Positions 12,101 to 24,159 of a stretch of 64,000 nt of DNA are shown here, in pieces. Under the pieces are notes generated by a model, which had not been told where the DNA came from, did not search any database, and saw nothing but the letters and a program-made list of their open reading frames with translations. The first letter of the stretch is position 1. Every line of letters begins with the position of its first letter. The stretch comes from Oenanthe sinensis. Its lineage: Eukaryota > Streptophyta > Magnoliopsida > Apiales > Apiaceae. Location of the stretch: the NCBI GenBank assembly GCA_028671895.1, contig CM053810.1, forward strand, positions 31,723,501 to 31,787,500. The letters are read 5' to 3'. The position numbers and the translations under genes are program-made.

Positions 12101-12493
12101 TTTCTTGGCAACAGATTAATTTCTTGGTTTAGCAAGAAACAACAGACTGTATCAACCTCAACAACTGAGGCTGAATACATTGGCGCTGGGAGTTGCTGTG
12201 CTCAAATTCTGTGGATAAGAAATCAATTCCTTGATTATGGACTAACATTCTCAAATATTCCTATGTATTGTGATAATACCAGTGCTATTAAAATTGCAGA
12301 GAATCCAGTCCAACATTCCAGAACAAAGCACATTGATGTCAGGTATCATTTTATTAGAGAACATGTTGAAAATGGTACTGCGACACTTCACTATGTTCCA
12401 ACTGACAAACAGATTGCAGACATTTTGACAAAACCACTTGATGAGTCTACCTTTCTTAGACTGGTAGGTGAATTAGGTATGTTAAACATGTAA
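9180..12493 (+). pseudogene. pol: pol of element A: protease, integrase, reverse transcriptase, RNase H (broken, catalytic residues lost)
   Basis: Pol lies in a different frame from gag. Protease has an intact DSG motif (9219-9227). The pre-integrase HHCC zinc site spans about 9600-9730. In integrase the two Asp motifs (YLDLFGP, SDNGTEF) are present, but the third catalytic residue, Glu in the VVERKNRT motif, is Gln (CAG, 10101-10103); elements C and D keep Glu. A one-base loss near 10490 shifts the frame across the Glu/Ser-rich linker. RT and RNase H share one frame from about 10530 to 12493, with stops at 11294-11296, 11618-11620 and 11936-11938. The RT active site YVDD has lost one Asp codon (near 11557-11565). 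RNase H and its C-terminus (TKHIDVRYHFIREHV) are otherwise well kept. The copy cannot reverse-transcribe or integrate itself. Confidence 0.9.
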
Positions 12494-12977
12494 GTGATTA
12501 CAAATTACAAGAAGCAAGGTATGTACTTTAATTATAGCTCCTGATTTGTCAAACTATAATTTGTTAATGCAAAATTCTTGAGGTACTTTATCTTAGAGTC
12601 TAGTTTTTAGACTCTGACGAGTCTGTAGACTCTGATTAGTCTGTAGACTCTGACTAGTCTGTAGACTCTGAGAGTTTGTAGACTCTGAAAAATAATTATC
12701 GTCTAGACTCCGAAACGGTTCAAGTTCGCGCCTGCAGACTCTGATTGTGTCTAAATTGTTCAAATGACTTGAAATAGGCGGTAACAATTGTTTTTGACTG
12801 GAGATAGACTGTAGACTCGTGCGTATTGTATGCAACTTGAACAAAATAGAATTTTTCATACAATTTACACACTTGTTTCTTGCAATTATTTTCTAAGGCA
12901 TAAATATTCACAGAGCTCTTTACGAACCCTAGCAAATTTGTTCAAGCGAAATCATCACTTTCATCTCAACGATTTCA
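12494..12977 (+). other. Spacer between pol and third ORF of element A
   Basis: Non-coding on the plus strand. It contains the AGACTCTGA repeat block (12597-12745, listed separately) and then an AT-rich leader to the ATG at 12978. The open frame on the opposite strand here follows from the repeats and is not taken as a gene. Confidence 0.6.
12597..12745 (+). repeat. Short tandem array of about 20-bp units built on AGACTCTGA
   Basis: At least four consecutive units of the form tAGACTCTGA-n-n-AGTCTG lie between 12609 and 12690, with degenerate copies to 12745. AGACTCTGA is the reverse complement of the TCAGAGTCT word of the LTR, so the spacer carries the word in inverted orientation relative to the LTR. 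Alternating AGTCT and AGACT can form small hairpins in RNA. Confidence 0.75.
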
Positions 12978-15900
12978 ATGGACGCTATCTCAACTGTGAT
13001 GAGGGGACCCAAAGCTATCGCATTCACCTTTGGAGACTTTGAGTTCATGACCACTAATCATGTGGCAGCCCTTGGCGACAAGAAAGGGGTAGATGCTGAC
13101 TACTATCCGATGATGGATTTCTTGGAGCAGAGTGAGCTCAGTTATATACTCAAGACATCACCAGTGATTCATATGGATGCTGTTTCACAAGCCTGGAGCT
13201 CTGCGAAGGTAGTTGATCCTTCTCAGGATCAACCAGGTAAAATCATGTTCACCTTTGGCTCCACTACTTTTGATGTAACTACAGATATACTCAATTCTGT
13301 GTTTAAACTGCCTATTAAGTCTTCTTTTGATAATACTGTATCTGATGATGACATTAAAAGCATGTTTAAGGCAATAGGTTATTCTGCTAGCTTAGATAAC
13401 ATGAGTAAGATAACTAAGCCATATTTAAGGAAGGAATGGTCCTTTTTCTTTGACCAACTTTCTAAGTGCTTTACTGGTAAGTGTAGTGGTTTTGATGCTA
13501 TTACTGCAATAACTTATCAAATTGGTCACAGTCTCCTATTTGACAAAGTGATCAACATTGGTGATATGTTGCTTACTCAAATGGGAGCAAAATTAACAAA
13601 TGTGCAAGAGGGGAGGAAAAAGGTCTACTACCATAGATTTCTTATGATTCTCATCAACCACTTCATTCCTGACCTGTCAACCAAGTTGGCAGATGATTGT
13701 TGTGTGCAGGCATACAAATAGAAAAGGAGGATATTCTTTGACATCAAGAGAATTGATGACAAAAAGAAGAGTCTACCTGCCATGCACTATCCTCAGGTAA
13801 TGCAGGTAAAACTCTCCATCTATAAACCATCTATCTATAATGCTTCTTTTTTTGGTGGTGACATGGTGCAGGATCAAGTAATGGAGAGTCCCCCTGCACC
13901 TACCCCAGTCACCCAATCCCCTTCAATTACACAATCTTCCAAACCAAAATCCAAAAAGAAACCAACCTCTGGTGTCTCTCAACAGGCACCAGTTGTAAAG
14001 AGGAGAAAATTGATTCAATCTAGGCTTATAGATGAGCACAATGATGAGGAGCTCAACCCTCTAGAGAAACAAGTTGTTGAAGGTCTTTCTTTACTAAAAG
14101 AAGGTCATGAAACACTTGATTCTAACCCTCAAGCCAAGTCTGTAGACTCTCCAAAGGCTACATACTCTGACAAACTTAGGAATGCACCTCAGGATTCTCA
14201 AATTGTATCTCCTGAGAAATCTTTTGCTCAGAAGTACAGAAGGTTGAGGAAGGCTTATTCTGCACACACACACAAGCCTATTATTATTACTAACCCTGTT
14301 TTCCAGGAAACAGAAGCTCACAAGGCTCTTGCAGAGCCAGACTCTGAAAGCAAGAAAACACCTGAACCAGAGTCTAATGTTGAGTCAGAGTCTAGACTGC
14401 CTTTAGACTCTGATCATGACACATTTTGGGAAGGAATGCCATTGGATGCAGCCTCAAGTCTAATTGATGAAATCATTACTCCAAGTGATGAGGCACTGCT
14501 ATTCTTATATCCTTGGTTGGAATCAGTTGAAGATCCAGAGCAACATCAGACTAAATCTCAAGTCTTGGATTTTCTCTCAACCTATGAAGCCCTAAGGAAG
14601 AGAATGGAACAGGAGCTACAAATGTCTGCACAGGATGTGGTCAAATCTCTATACAGCAACCTATTCAACTCTTCATTCCAAGAAAAAGCAGCTGGTCTGA
14701 TAGAAGGCAAGACAACTGATGTTCTCAACGCACTAGGTGTGTCTGACTCTGAAAAGCAAATCACAAAGAAGCCTAAAAATCTTAGGATCTACAAAAGGAG
14801 AGAATCAGAGTCTGTTGCTGAGTTGGAGACTGAGATTGAGCAACCAGTTTTTGACTATGAAGCAATTTGGGATCAAGGGATTACCTACAGGACAACTATT
14901 GATTGGATTTCTACTATTCAACCTCTTTTAAGGAAGGTGGTTGATTTTCTTGTCCAAAATGTAGGTAAGGTGGCCAACAAATACATCAATCCGATCTATG
15001 AAAGTAGATTGGATCAACTCAAGGGCTCATATTATCAGAAGCTTGCAAGGGAACTGTAGGATTCCTTTCACATGACTTTTGCCCAGGCCATCAATGCACT
15101 CCATGCCAGGATCTTTCTCAATGGACACTTGGATGCATTAACATTGGTAGAATCACATGAGGTAGCTGGTGATGCACGGCAGTTGGAGGTTGGGACTAGT
15201 GCACCAGTGGTGACTAGTGATAAAGATGCTCAGTGTGCCTCACCCACACAAGAACCACCTAGTCAGAGGTTGGGTGATAGTGGGGTAGGGGAGTATGCTG
15301 TAAGGCCCTCCTTGCCAACTCACCAAGAAGCTGATGAGAACCCCAGTGATATGGGAGGACAAACTCTGATGGATGCTCATGAAGAAATTTTCCAATCTAT
15401 TCTATCAGAGTCTATCCACCTTGAGGGGGAGTCTCATGCACAAACAGTCAAAGATGGTAACACTCAGACTCTAGCTTCTAATGAAGCCATACTGAATCAG
15501 TCAGAGTCTAGAGTAGACCCTGAGACTGGAATACTGGAGCCAACAGACTCTGAAAAGAAAGAAGATGCTTGTAAGGGTTCAGAATATGTTGCTGCTCACC
15601 CCTTGGTAGAAACCCCTAGCCTTTAGACATATGAAGGGGTTCCTCTCCATCAAGGTGGTTCAGGTATTGAAGCACAATCATTCTCTCTCAACATCTCTTC
15701 TGTAGGATTCTTGAGTGCACCCTCCACAATGAGTGAAAAAATATCTGAGAGGCTGGCACTGGTCCAGGCAAAAGGAGAGGTAGAAAAGGCTGTAGAGAGC
15801 CTGAGTGAGATTGAGAAAGTGGGTGTCCAATCCCACTGTGAGAATTAGAGATTAGGGTATCCTGAACCTAGCTTTACTTATTGGGATCAAGATTTTCCAA

Positions 15901-16848
15901 AGAGTTGGTCCAATGAGTTGGAGCAGGGGATGGATGAAAATTCACTTTTATTGATTGTGCAGATTGGCAAAAAGGAGGAGGCTTTTGCTACTCAGAAGTC
16001 ATTTACATAGAGACCACAGCTTCATCTGGTGGATTCTCTAGCAAGGAGAGCAGATAGAGTCATGGAGGCTTTGGTGGATAACCCTGTCATTTTACCTGAG
16101 GCTGCAAAATTGAAGTCAGAAGAACCACTTTTGATCATGCCTATAAGGGCTAGACTTCCAGAGTCTACAGTCTCTGATCACTCTCAAGAGGAGTCAGGGT
16201 CTATAGTCCCGTTTGCAGTTTCAGAGTCTACCACCACCAGAGTCTACACCTCCAATCACAAAGCTTGAGCCTGTTGCTGAGGAATACTCTTCTGAAGATG
16301 ATGCTCCAATTAACCCTTCTTTTGTCTATTTTGATCAGGTGTTTCCTCAGTTTTGGGAGTCTGTACAGCAAAGAGGCATAACTGATAAAGATTCTTTTGC
16401 TTGTATTATGGCCATTCATCAATTTGAGAGACTTCCATCTTTTCAGAAAAAGTCCTTTCTACAGGAACATGGTCACTATCCTGGTGAAGAAGATCAAGCC
16501 CTAGATAGAGACGTTAAGACTGAGACAGAGACTGTTGCTGCTCAATTAGCTGATGTGGTCAAAGATATTTCTCATATTCAAACCAAACTCACTCGTGTTG
16601 ATAATGCTACTTCTCTGCTCAGTACTAGATTTGACAGAATTCACTCCCTTCAATTATCCAAAGAAGTTTCTTTCAAGGATGCTATTGCTTCTATCACTAC
16701 CACTCAAGCCAATCTCCAAACTACAGTCTCTGATTTGACCTCCAAGGTTGATTCGGTCATTGCAGCACAGGTCAATATCTCCACAGCTCTTGAATAGATT
16801 TTTTTAGCTGTCACCAGTAATGATGATGTCAAAAAGGGGGAGAATAAA
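12978..16848 (+). pseudogene. Giant third ORF of element A, 5' part (before the nested Gypsy element)
   Basis: ATG at 12978 opens a frame that runs to the Gypsy insertion and resumes in register at 30169; together about 1.6 thousand codons. Stops at 13719, 15057, 15624, 15846, 16008 and 16795 (all TAG) and one frameshift near 16215-16240 break it; reading resumes in the same protein context after each. The N-terminal 250 residues (motifs FTFGSTTFDV, LRKEWSFFFDQL, FDAITAITYQIGHSLLF, YHRFLMILINHF) resemble a domain I recall from post-RNase H ORFs of Copia elements in asterid plants, function unknown. The middle is Ser/Glu/Pro-rich with the Glu-Ser repeats typical of this family. Residues encoded by about 16500-16797 form a predicted coiled coil (regular TTxxxLxxTV spacing). 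No convincing signal peptide or membrane span is seen, so 'envelope' is only a positional label. Confidence 0.72.
16844..16848. repeat. Target-site duplication ataaa, left side of the Tekay element
   Basis: ataaa precedes the LTR terminus at 16849 and recurs at 30164-30168 immediately after the other LTR. Confidence 0.92.
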
Positions 16849-19800
16849 TGTAACACCCCCAAAATTACTACACCAATTACTGATTAATTAACAATATTAA
16901 ACAGATAATAGCAGTGATTATATATATATAACCCTGCCCCCAAACACAATCCTAGATCGCCATCAGGTTCAAGTATGAAAACAACATACTAATTAAATAT
17001 TACAAGTCCAAATCAAAAAGTCTAAGTTCTAAACTTATTACAACTTACTGATCCAACTGGATCTCAACACACCTGCATACGGTCTCTATATGCTCTACCT
17101 GTACCTCCTGTAACCTTACGGGTGGTTCTGTAAGTACGTACCATCTTCTACAGCTGTTGAAAGGGTTAGGAAGCAAGGAGTGAGCTAAATTGCTCAGCAA
17201 GTGTAAACAATAATCATAATATGCTATCTGGGAAGGTTCAAAATGATAATAAGGAAGATAGTACTGTTTCTGGTTCGTAAAAGCTAAAGGTATTTTAAAA
17301 CAGTTTCCTTTTTAAAGTAAATTCAGGGAACGTACGTTTTGAAACTGTAAGTGCATTTCCAAAAAGGTTACTAAAAATAGAAGGTATTATTGTAATACTG
17401 GTAAATCTTATTTTTCCACTTGCTTTTGAAATCAATAACTTTTAGAATTGTTTCGGAACAATAGTATTCGTATAATTGGGATTTAATTTGACGCTACGAG
17501 TTAAGCTAGGTGATCAGCCAACGCATTAACTCCGGGCCACCACGCAGAGTGACTCCACCTTTCAAACAATTGCGGATATCCTTGGCACGCTTTGGCCGTT
17601 AGCATTGAGCTATATTACTTCACAGACCGGCGTCTCGGTCTAAAACATTTTTAATAATCCCCTAACTTTCAAATCGTAATAAAATATTCAGTTTCAGCAA
17701 AATCTCAATCTTTACGATATAATTGATACAGTAAATAAACTTGAACTGAATAAGGATATGAAAAGATCTTTCAGAATACTTGTAAAACAATTTCATCATA
17801 ATTATTGTTCGTAAAATCATGGTATAAAACTGTGTTCAAAATCAGGGTTCAGCATAGGTATTATATAGAATTGGATATAATATGGAACTGGAATGATAAC
17901 AGGATATCAAGAGGGAAAAGGAACACTTGCCTTAATCTGAAGGGCTGTCTGACTAACTCTCGAAATAATCTTTGTGCGTCCTAACAACCGGGTCCTGGTC
18001 CACTCTTTTTACTCGTTCCTAATCATAAATTATACGTATAAGTCACTCTCTTATTCGACGAATAATTTAATAATAATATACTCATAGTCACCTAAGCACG
18101 TAATCACTTAGCACTCAATGCACGTAATTTTATTATCAAATCATACTAATAAATTAATATAAAGCTCAGATTAGAGATCTAATTATACCAGTAATTTCGG
18201 AAAATTATTTATAATAACTTTCGTTTTAAATACGTAAATAAATTCTTTACTTAAACCTCTCGAATAATTATAACATAATATTTAATAATAAAAACCAATC
18301 ACAATAAGCCACATCATCAAATACTACTCAATCACACAATACTATACTATTCTCAACCAATAGCTATCTATACAAGGATGATGTGCCGTTAACCTTTTAA
18401 AGATCGTTAGTTTTGGAAAAATTTTGGCAGCATCTCCTTTGTATATCGAGCTATTCGTCGGAATACAACCGACACAACCAAACATCAATGTCAATCATAC
18501 ACCATTATACAATCATATTTTTGCACCAAATCCATATCAAACAAGCAATAACTACAAACATTATATAATACTATTGCCATTCAAAAATGACTGAAACAAT
18601 CCAGTACCAACTACTTATTTATATAGTCAATTCAATTCTTAACTCAACTCTAAATCATAACAACCAATGCCCAATTAATAATTCAACTTATAGATGATAT
18701 GAGTGAACCAAATAATTTACAATCTCAACAAAAGAAACAGAAGCTAGCATGGTTTTGAAATCAAATGCATCTACTATGATTTGTAATCGAATTTGACAAT
18801 TGAACACGACAATTAACATTAACAGTTAACTACTACCCATGTATTATCTCAATTAATCGTATGATAACTAGTTATATGATTCAAGCTATTCAAGTTATTA
18901 ATAAGAAATCAACATTTCACCTAATTCCATCAATTAAACATGTCAAGTAACATCATAAATCGAATTACCAACTATGTATTGCTACAATTTCCTCAAATGC
19001 CGAATATATAAACCCAAAATTTTGAATTAATAACAAAATCTAACATGTAGCCTATGATATTTTATGACTTAGTAACCAACACATAATAATTAATCCCCAT
19101 TCAAGCCACCATTCAATTTCTTGTTCATAGCAAATTTCGAATACAACTAGTAGTAACAACTCGAGAGTTAAACTTGAACTAAACAAAAGAATGCAACAAC
19201 CAATCTCATATGCAAATCTAGTCAGCCATATAATTAAGTTCATTGTATAGCCTAACTGCAATTAGTTATCAATTAATCAAGACCAACCGAATAACACAAG
19301 CAGTTTCAATCGGAAAATTGCAATCATAGCCGAAAATGTTTAAAAATCGACATGCATTGTTAATTACCCATATAATCGAACTCACAGCAGTTTCTAGCAT
19401 TGAAACTAAATAACAAAAAAACAAAGCCAACTGAGTGAAGTCCAGTCGCCGGCTCGCCGGGGCTCATCGCCGGTGACGGCAGCTTGAGAAACAAGACCCG
19501 ATTATGGGTTCTTTCTATCCAACTGCCTCCAAATTGCAACTACAGCCCAGCACATATGCTATAAACACAGCTACCATCCTCAACTAGCATGCATGCAACT
19601 CAAATCCGCCTATACACACACACCCGTATATACATACGCACATGCAAACCTTACAATTACATCTACGAAAAGAAACACGATTACTAGTAATAAAAATTCA
19701 AGAACACATGCAAAATTAGTAGAAATCGAGTGGGGAAAAAAGAATCGCAGGAGGGAGAGGAGTACCGAACCTCAAAACTGATGTTGCAGAACTAGGAGAG

Positions 19801-20556
19801 AAATAAACAGGCGGTGCTGTGTTTATAATGGCTAGGGGTATTTTAGTAATTTCACCATTACTAACTTCTGAATTAAAACAAGTAATAATTCGAATTTTGA
19901 TATAAATGGGGTACAAAAATAATTTTTATATTTTTAAAATAAAGATCATGAATTTAGAAGCTCACTCATATTTTTGAAATATTTTTCTGATGAGTAAATA
20001 TTTAAATAAAAATCTTTGACGTTTTAGCACAGAAATAGAAAATAAGAGTAGGAAAATCATAAAAATAATTTGTGAGCTCAAATAAAATAAAATTTTATTT
20101 TTATAAAGTCCTAGAATATATAAGGAACATTTTGGAAAAGGTTTCATGATTTTTGGACATTCCAATAATTAAATATGGAATTTAGAAGAGAAATATTTTC
20201 AGGATAAAATAGGATTGAGAAAATCATATAAAAATATTGAGACTGAATTAAATAACACCACTATTTTTAGAAAGTCTTTAAAATCACATAGAAGCTACAT
20301 ATAATATTTCATAATTATTGGACACACCAATAATTTTATAAAAATCAAACAGTTACTCAATTAAGCATTTAATCTATGCACGCAGTTTCACAGATACACA
20401 TGTAAACATATAATTGACTTTCTAACAGTTAAACATAGTTGACTTGGTCAACTAGATCACATAATTAATATAATCACATTTTATAATATATTCATCGCAC
20501 TCGTTAAACGTAACTAATCGGGACTAAAATATTATTAAAATTATCGGTTTATTACA
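16849..20556 (-). repeat. 3' LTR of the Tekay element (left on the plus strand)
   Basis: On the minus strand it starts TGTAATAAACC and ends GGGGGTGTTACA. It matches 26456-30163 along its full length with about 1% differences and a few single-base indels. No gene is supported inside; short open frames on both strands occur identically in both LTR copies. Conserved block at 17171-17201 (minus: CTTGCTGAGCAATTTAGCTC...) is shared with the solo LTR at 57106-61931. Confidence 0.94.
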
Positions 20557-20575
20557 ATCTACCCTCCTTAAAAGG
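20557..20575 (-). promoter_or_regulatory. Polypurine tract of the Tekay element
   Basis: On the minus strand the bases directly before the 3' LTR read aaaaggagggtagat-like purine-rich sequence (plus strand atctaccctcctt), the expected plus-strand primer. Confidence 0.75.
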
Positions 20576-20595
20576 ATTCTGTCCTCAGAATCAGT

Positions 20596-23500
20596 CTAAG
20601 AAAACAACTGAGGGTAATTCTCTTTCATCTCACTTTCTAACTCCCAGGTGAATTCTTCAACCTTGGGGTTCTTCCATAACACTTTAACTGTTACAACTGT
20701 CTTATTCCTAAGAATCTTCTCCTTGCGATCAACTATCTTAACTGGATGTTCTACAAAAGACAAATTAGGCTGAACATCTACTGGATCATATTCTATTACA
20801 CAAGCAGAATCTGGAATAAATCTCTTAAGTAAAGACACATGGAAAACATTGTGTACGCTTTGCATGCTTGGAGGCAACGCTAGTTCATAAGCGACCTTTC
20901 CTACTCGTCTTAAAACCTCAAAAGGTCCTATGAATCGGGGACTGAGCTTTCCTTTCTTGTCGAATCTAACTATTCCTTTCCAGGGCGATATCTTCAACAA
21001 CACGCTTTCTCCTTCAGTGAATTCCAATTTTCTTCTATCAGGATCTGCATACTTTTTCTGTCTATCTTGTGCAGCTTCCATTCTCTTCCGGATTATTCTC
21101 ACGACTTCATCGGTTTGCTGAATCAATTCTGGGCCAATGAGCTTGCGATCTCCAACTTCCTCCCAACAGATGGGGGATCTGCACTTCCGTCCATACAGGG
21201 CTTCAAACGGGGGCATCCCTATGCTGGCATGATAACTGTTATTATAAGAGAACTCAACTAATCTCAAATTTTCATCCCAACTTCCTTTAAAGTCCAATGC
21301 ACAAGCTCGAAGCATGTCCTCGATCGTCTGGATAGTTCTTTCACTTTGTCCGTCTGACTGTGGGTGATAGGCTGTACTCATTCGCAATTGTGTTCCTAAG
21401 CATTCCTGAAACTGCCTCCAAAATCTTGAATTGAATCGAGGATCCCTATCTGACACAATGGATACAGGAACTCCGTGTTTGCTCACAATTTCGTCTAGAT
21501 ACATGTGTACCATCTTGTCCAAAGAATATCTCTCGTTGATTGGTAGGAAATGTGCTGACTTGGTTAATCGATCAACAATGACCCAAATGGCGTCGTGATT
21601 TGACTTGGTCCTGGGAAGCCCTACAACAAAATCCATCGCAATGTGCTCCCATTTCCATTCTGGAATATCTAACTGTTGCAATAATCCACCAGGCCTTTAA
21701 TGTCCTGCTATGATCCTTTGACACGTGTAACATTTGGCTACCCAGTCTGCTATTTCTCTTTTCATGTTTGGCCACCAAAAGTTTCTTTTTAAATCCTGAT
21801 ACATCTTTGTACTTCCTGGATGAATCGAATGTCTTGAATTGTGTGCCTCTTGTAGTATCTCGTTCTTCAACTTTAACACGTCGGGAATCCAAATTCTCGC
21901 ATTAAATCTCAGAATTCCTTGCTCATCTTTCTGTGTACAAATTTCTTCGCCTGTCAGTTCGTTCATCCCTTGGCTCATTATTTCGTCTTGACACTTCCGA
22001 ATATTTTCAAGTAATTCCGGCTGAAATGTCATGGTGAAAATCATATCATCCACTGTTTCCGGCTGCCGTACTTCTATCCCTAATTTCTCAAAGTCTTCGA
22101 ACAACTCCCTAGTCATTGTCAACATATTCAACCGTTCTTTTCGACTTAAAGCATCCGCGACCACATTCGCCTTTCCCGGGTGATAATTTATTGAACAGTC
22201 ATAATCCTTTATTAGCTCCAACCATCTTCTTTGCCTCATGTTCAACTCTTTCTGCGTGAAAATATACTTCAGACTCTTGTGGTTGGTGTAAATCTCACAC
22301 TTTTCTCCATAAAGGTAATGTCTCCAAATCTTGAGTGCAAACTCGATCGCTGCTAGTTCCAAATCATGCGTAAGATACCTTTGCTCGTGAGGCTTGAGTT
22401 GCCTTGAAGCGTAAGCTATTACTTTATCATGTTGCATTAAAACGCAGCCTAATCCTTTAAGAGACGCATCGCTGAATATCACAAATTCTCCTTTATCGTC
22501 TGGCAAAACCAATACTGGAGCCGTTACCAATCTTTGCCTTAACTCTTGAAAGCTTGCTTCGCACTTATCATTCCATTCAAATTTCTCGTTCTTCCTTGTC
22601 AACTTGGTCAGGGGTACCGCAATTCTGGAAAAATTTTGCACGAAACTCCGGTAGTATCCTGCTAATCCCAAGAAACTTCTGACCTCCGTCGGAGTCTTCG
22701 GTCTTTCCCAATTCATCACAGTTTCAATCTTAGCGGGATCTACTTTTATTCCATCACGGCTGACTATATGTCCGAGAAACTGCACTTCCTTAAGCCAAAA
22801 CTCGCACTTGGAAAATTTCGCATACAACTTTTCTTTCCTCAGGATTTCTAAGGCTAACCTCAAATGCTGTTTATGCTCTTCCTCTGTCTTAGAATATATC
22901 AGTATATCGTCGATGAAGACTATCACGAATTTATCCAAGTACTTCTTAAATACTCGATTCATCAAATCCATAAAGGCTGCGGACGCGTTCGTCAATCCAA
23001 AAGCCATCACTAAAAATTCGTAATGTCCATACCTGGTTCGAAAAGCTGTCTTTGGCACATCTTCTGGCTTTATCTTCAGTTGGTGGTATCCTGATCTTAA
23101 GTCAATTTTTGAGAAACTGGTTGCTCCTTTCAGTTGATCAAAAAGGTCATCAATCCTAGGTAATGGGTACCTATTTTTGATGGTTAACTTATTTAACTCC
23201 CTGTAATCGATACACAGTCTCATGCTTCCGTCTTTCTTCTTCACGAATAGAACTGGAGCTCCCCACGGAGAAAAACTGGGCCTTATGACTCCCTTGTCCA
23301 ACAGATCTTGTAACTGACTGGATAATTCCTTCATTTCTGCCGGGGCCATATGGTAAGGGGCTTTGGATACCGGTTCCGTACCTGGGGCTAAATCAATGGA
23401 AAACTCGATTTGCCTACCTGGGGGTAAACCTGGTAATTCGTCTGGAAACACATCAGGAAACTCATTTACTATTGGGATCTCTTCCAAATCTGGTATCTCC

Positions 23501-24144
23501 TTACTCCTGTCTACAACATACGCGAGATATGCTTCACATCCGTGCTTCATCATTCTTCTTGCTTGCATCATTGTCAAAAATAACTTTTCTTGCCTTTGTC
23601 CTTTGAAGATCACCTTCTTTCCTTTCGTCGTCCTGAGTACCACCTTCTTATCTTTGTAGTTAATCTGAGCGTTATGCTTAGTTAACCAGTCCATTCCTAA
23701 AATTACGTCAAAATCTCCTAGCTGAAAAGGTAATAGCGATATCGGAAAACTATACCCTTCTATGCTAACTTCACACTGGGGACAGACTTGGCTTACTCTC
23801 ACTTGCTCCTGATTAGCTAACACTATGTTTAACGCACTCTCCAAATTTACAGCCTCACAGTTTGACTTATTCACAAAATCTCTAGATATAAAAGATCTAG
23901 TGGCACCAGTATCAATTAACACTTTTGCGATAACAGAATTTACAAGAAGCGTACCTGCTACCACATCCGAACTCTGGACAACATCTTTCATATTCATGTT
24001 GAGATTCCTCACTTGTTCTGAAGATTGAGAAGGTTGATAACCCAAATATCTTTGTCCGGTCATTGGAGTAAGTGAAGCATAGCTTGAAGCTGAAGGAGCT
24101 GGCTGGACTTGATACTGCACTGGAGTGGCTGATAATCTCATCAT
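20596..24144 (-). pseudogene. pol: pol of the Tekay element: protease, RT, RNase H, integrase, chromodomain (one internal stop)
   Basis: Protease carries DTGATRSF (near 23910). RT motifs are YRELNKLTIKNRYPLPRIDD and FIDDILIYS (near 22900). RNase H contains the FSDAS motif and the CEIYTNHKSLKYIF region. A TAA at 21697-21699 interrupts the region between the HHCC zinc finger (ending TCQR) and the integrase core; the frame then continues unchanged. Integrase keeps MDFVVGLP, SDRDPRF and the Glu of DGQSERTIQTIEDMLR. The last 50 residues (VLWKNPKVEEFTWELE) are a chromodomain of the type found in chromoviruses, thought to steer integration to marked chromatin. The usual single gag-pol polyprotein is split only by nonsense codons, so this copy was inactivated recently. 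Confidence 0.9.
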
Positions 24145-24159
24145 TCTATTGCTTTGTAC

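Noticed and set aside
12593..12859. Minus-strand ORF with repeated SLQT motifs
   Set aside because: Produced by the 20-bp tandem array; no start context or homologue.
19593..19781. Short ORFs repeated in both Tekay LTRs (also 29201-29389)
   Set aside because: Same sequence because the LTRs are about 99% identical; amino-acid composition is not protein-like and no family is recognised.
21067..23659. Plus-strand ORFs inside the Tekay pol region
   Set aside because: Antisense shadows of the long minus-strand pol frame with no motifs of their own.
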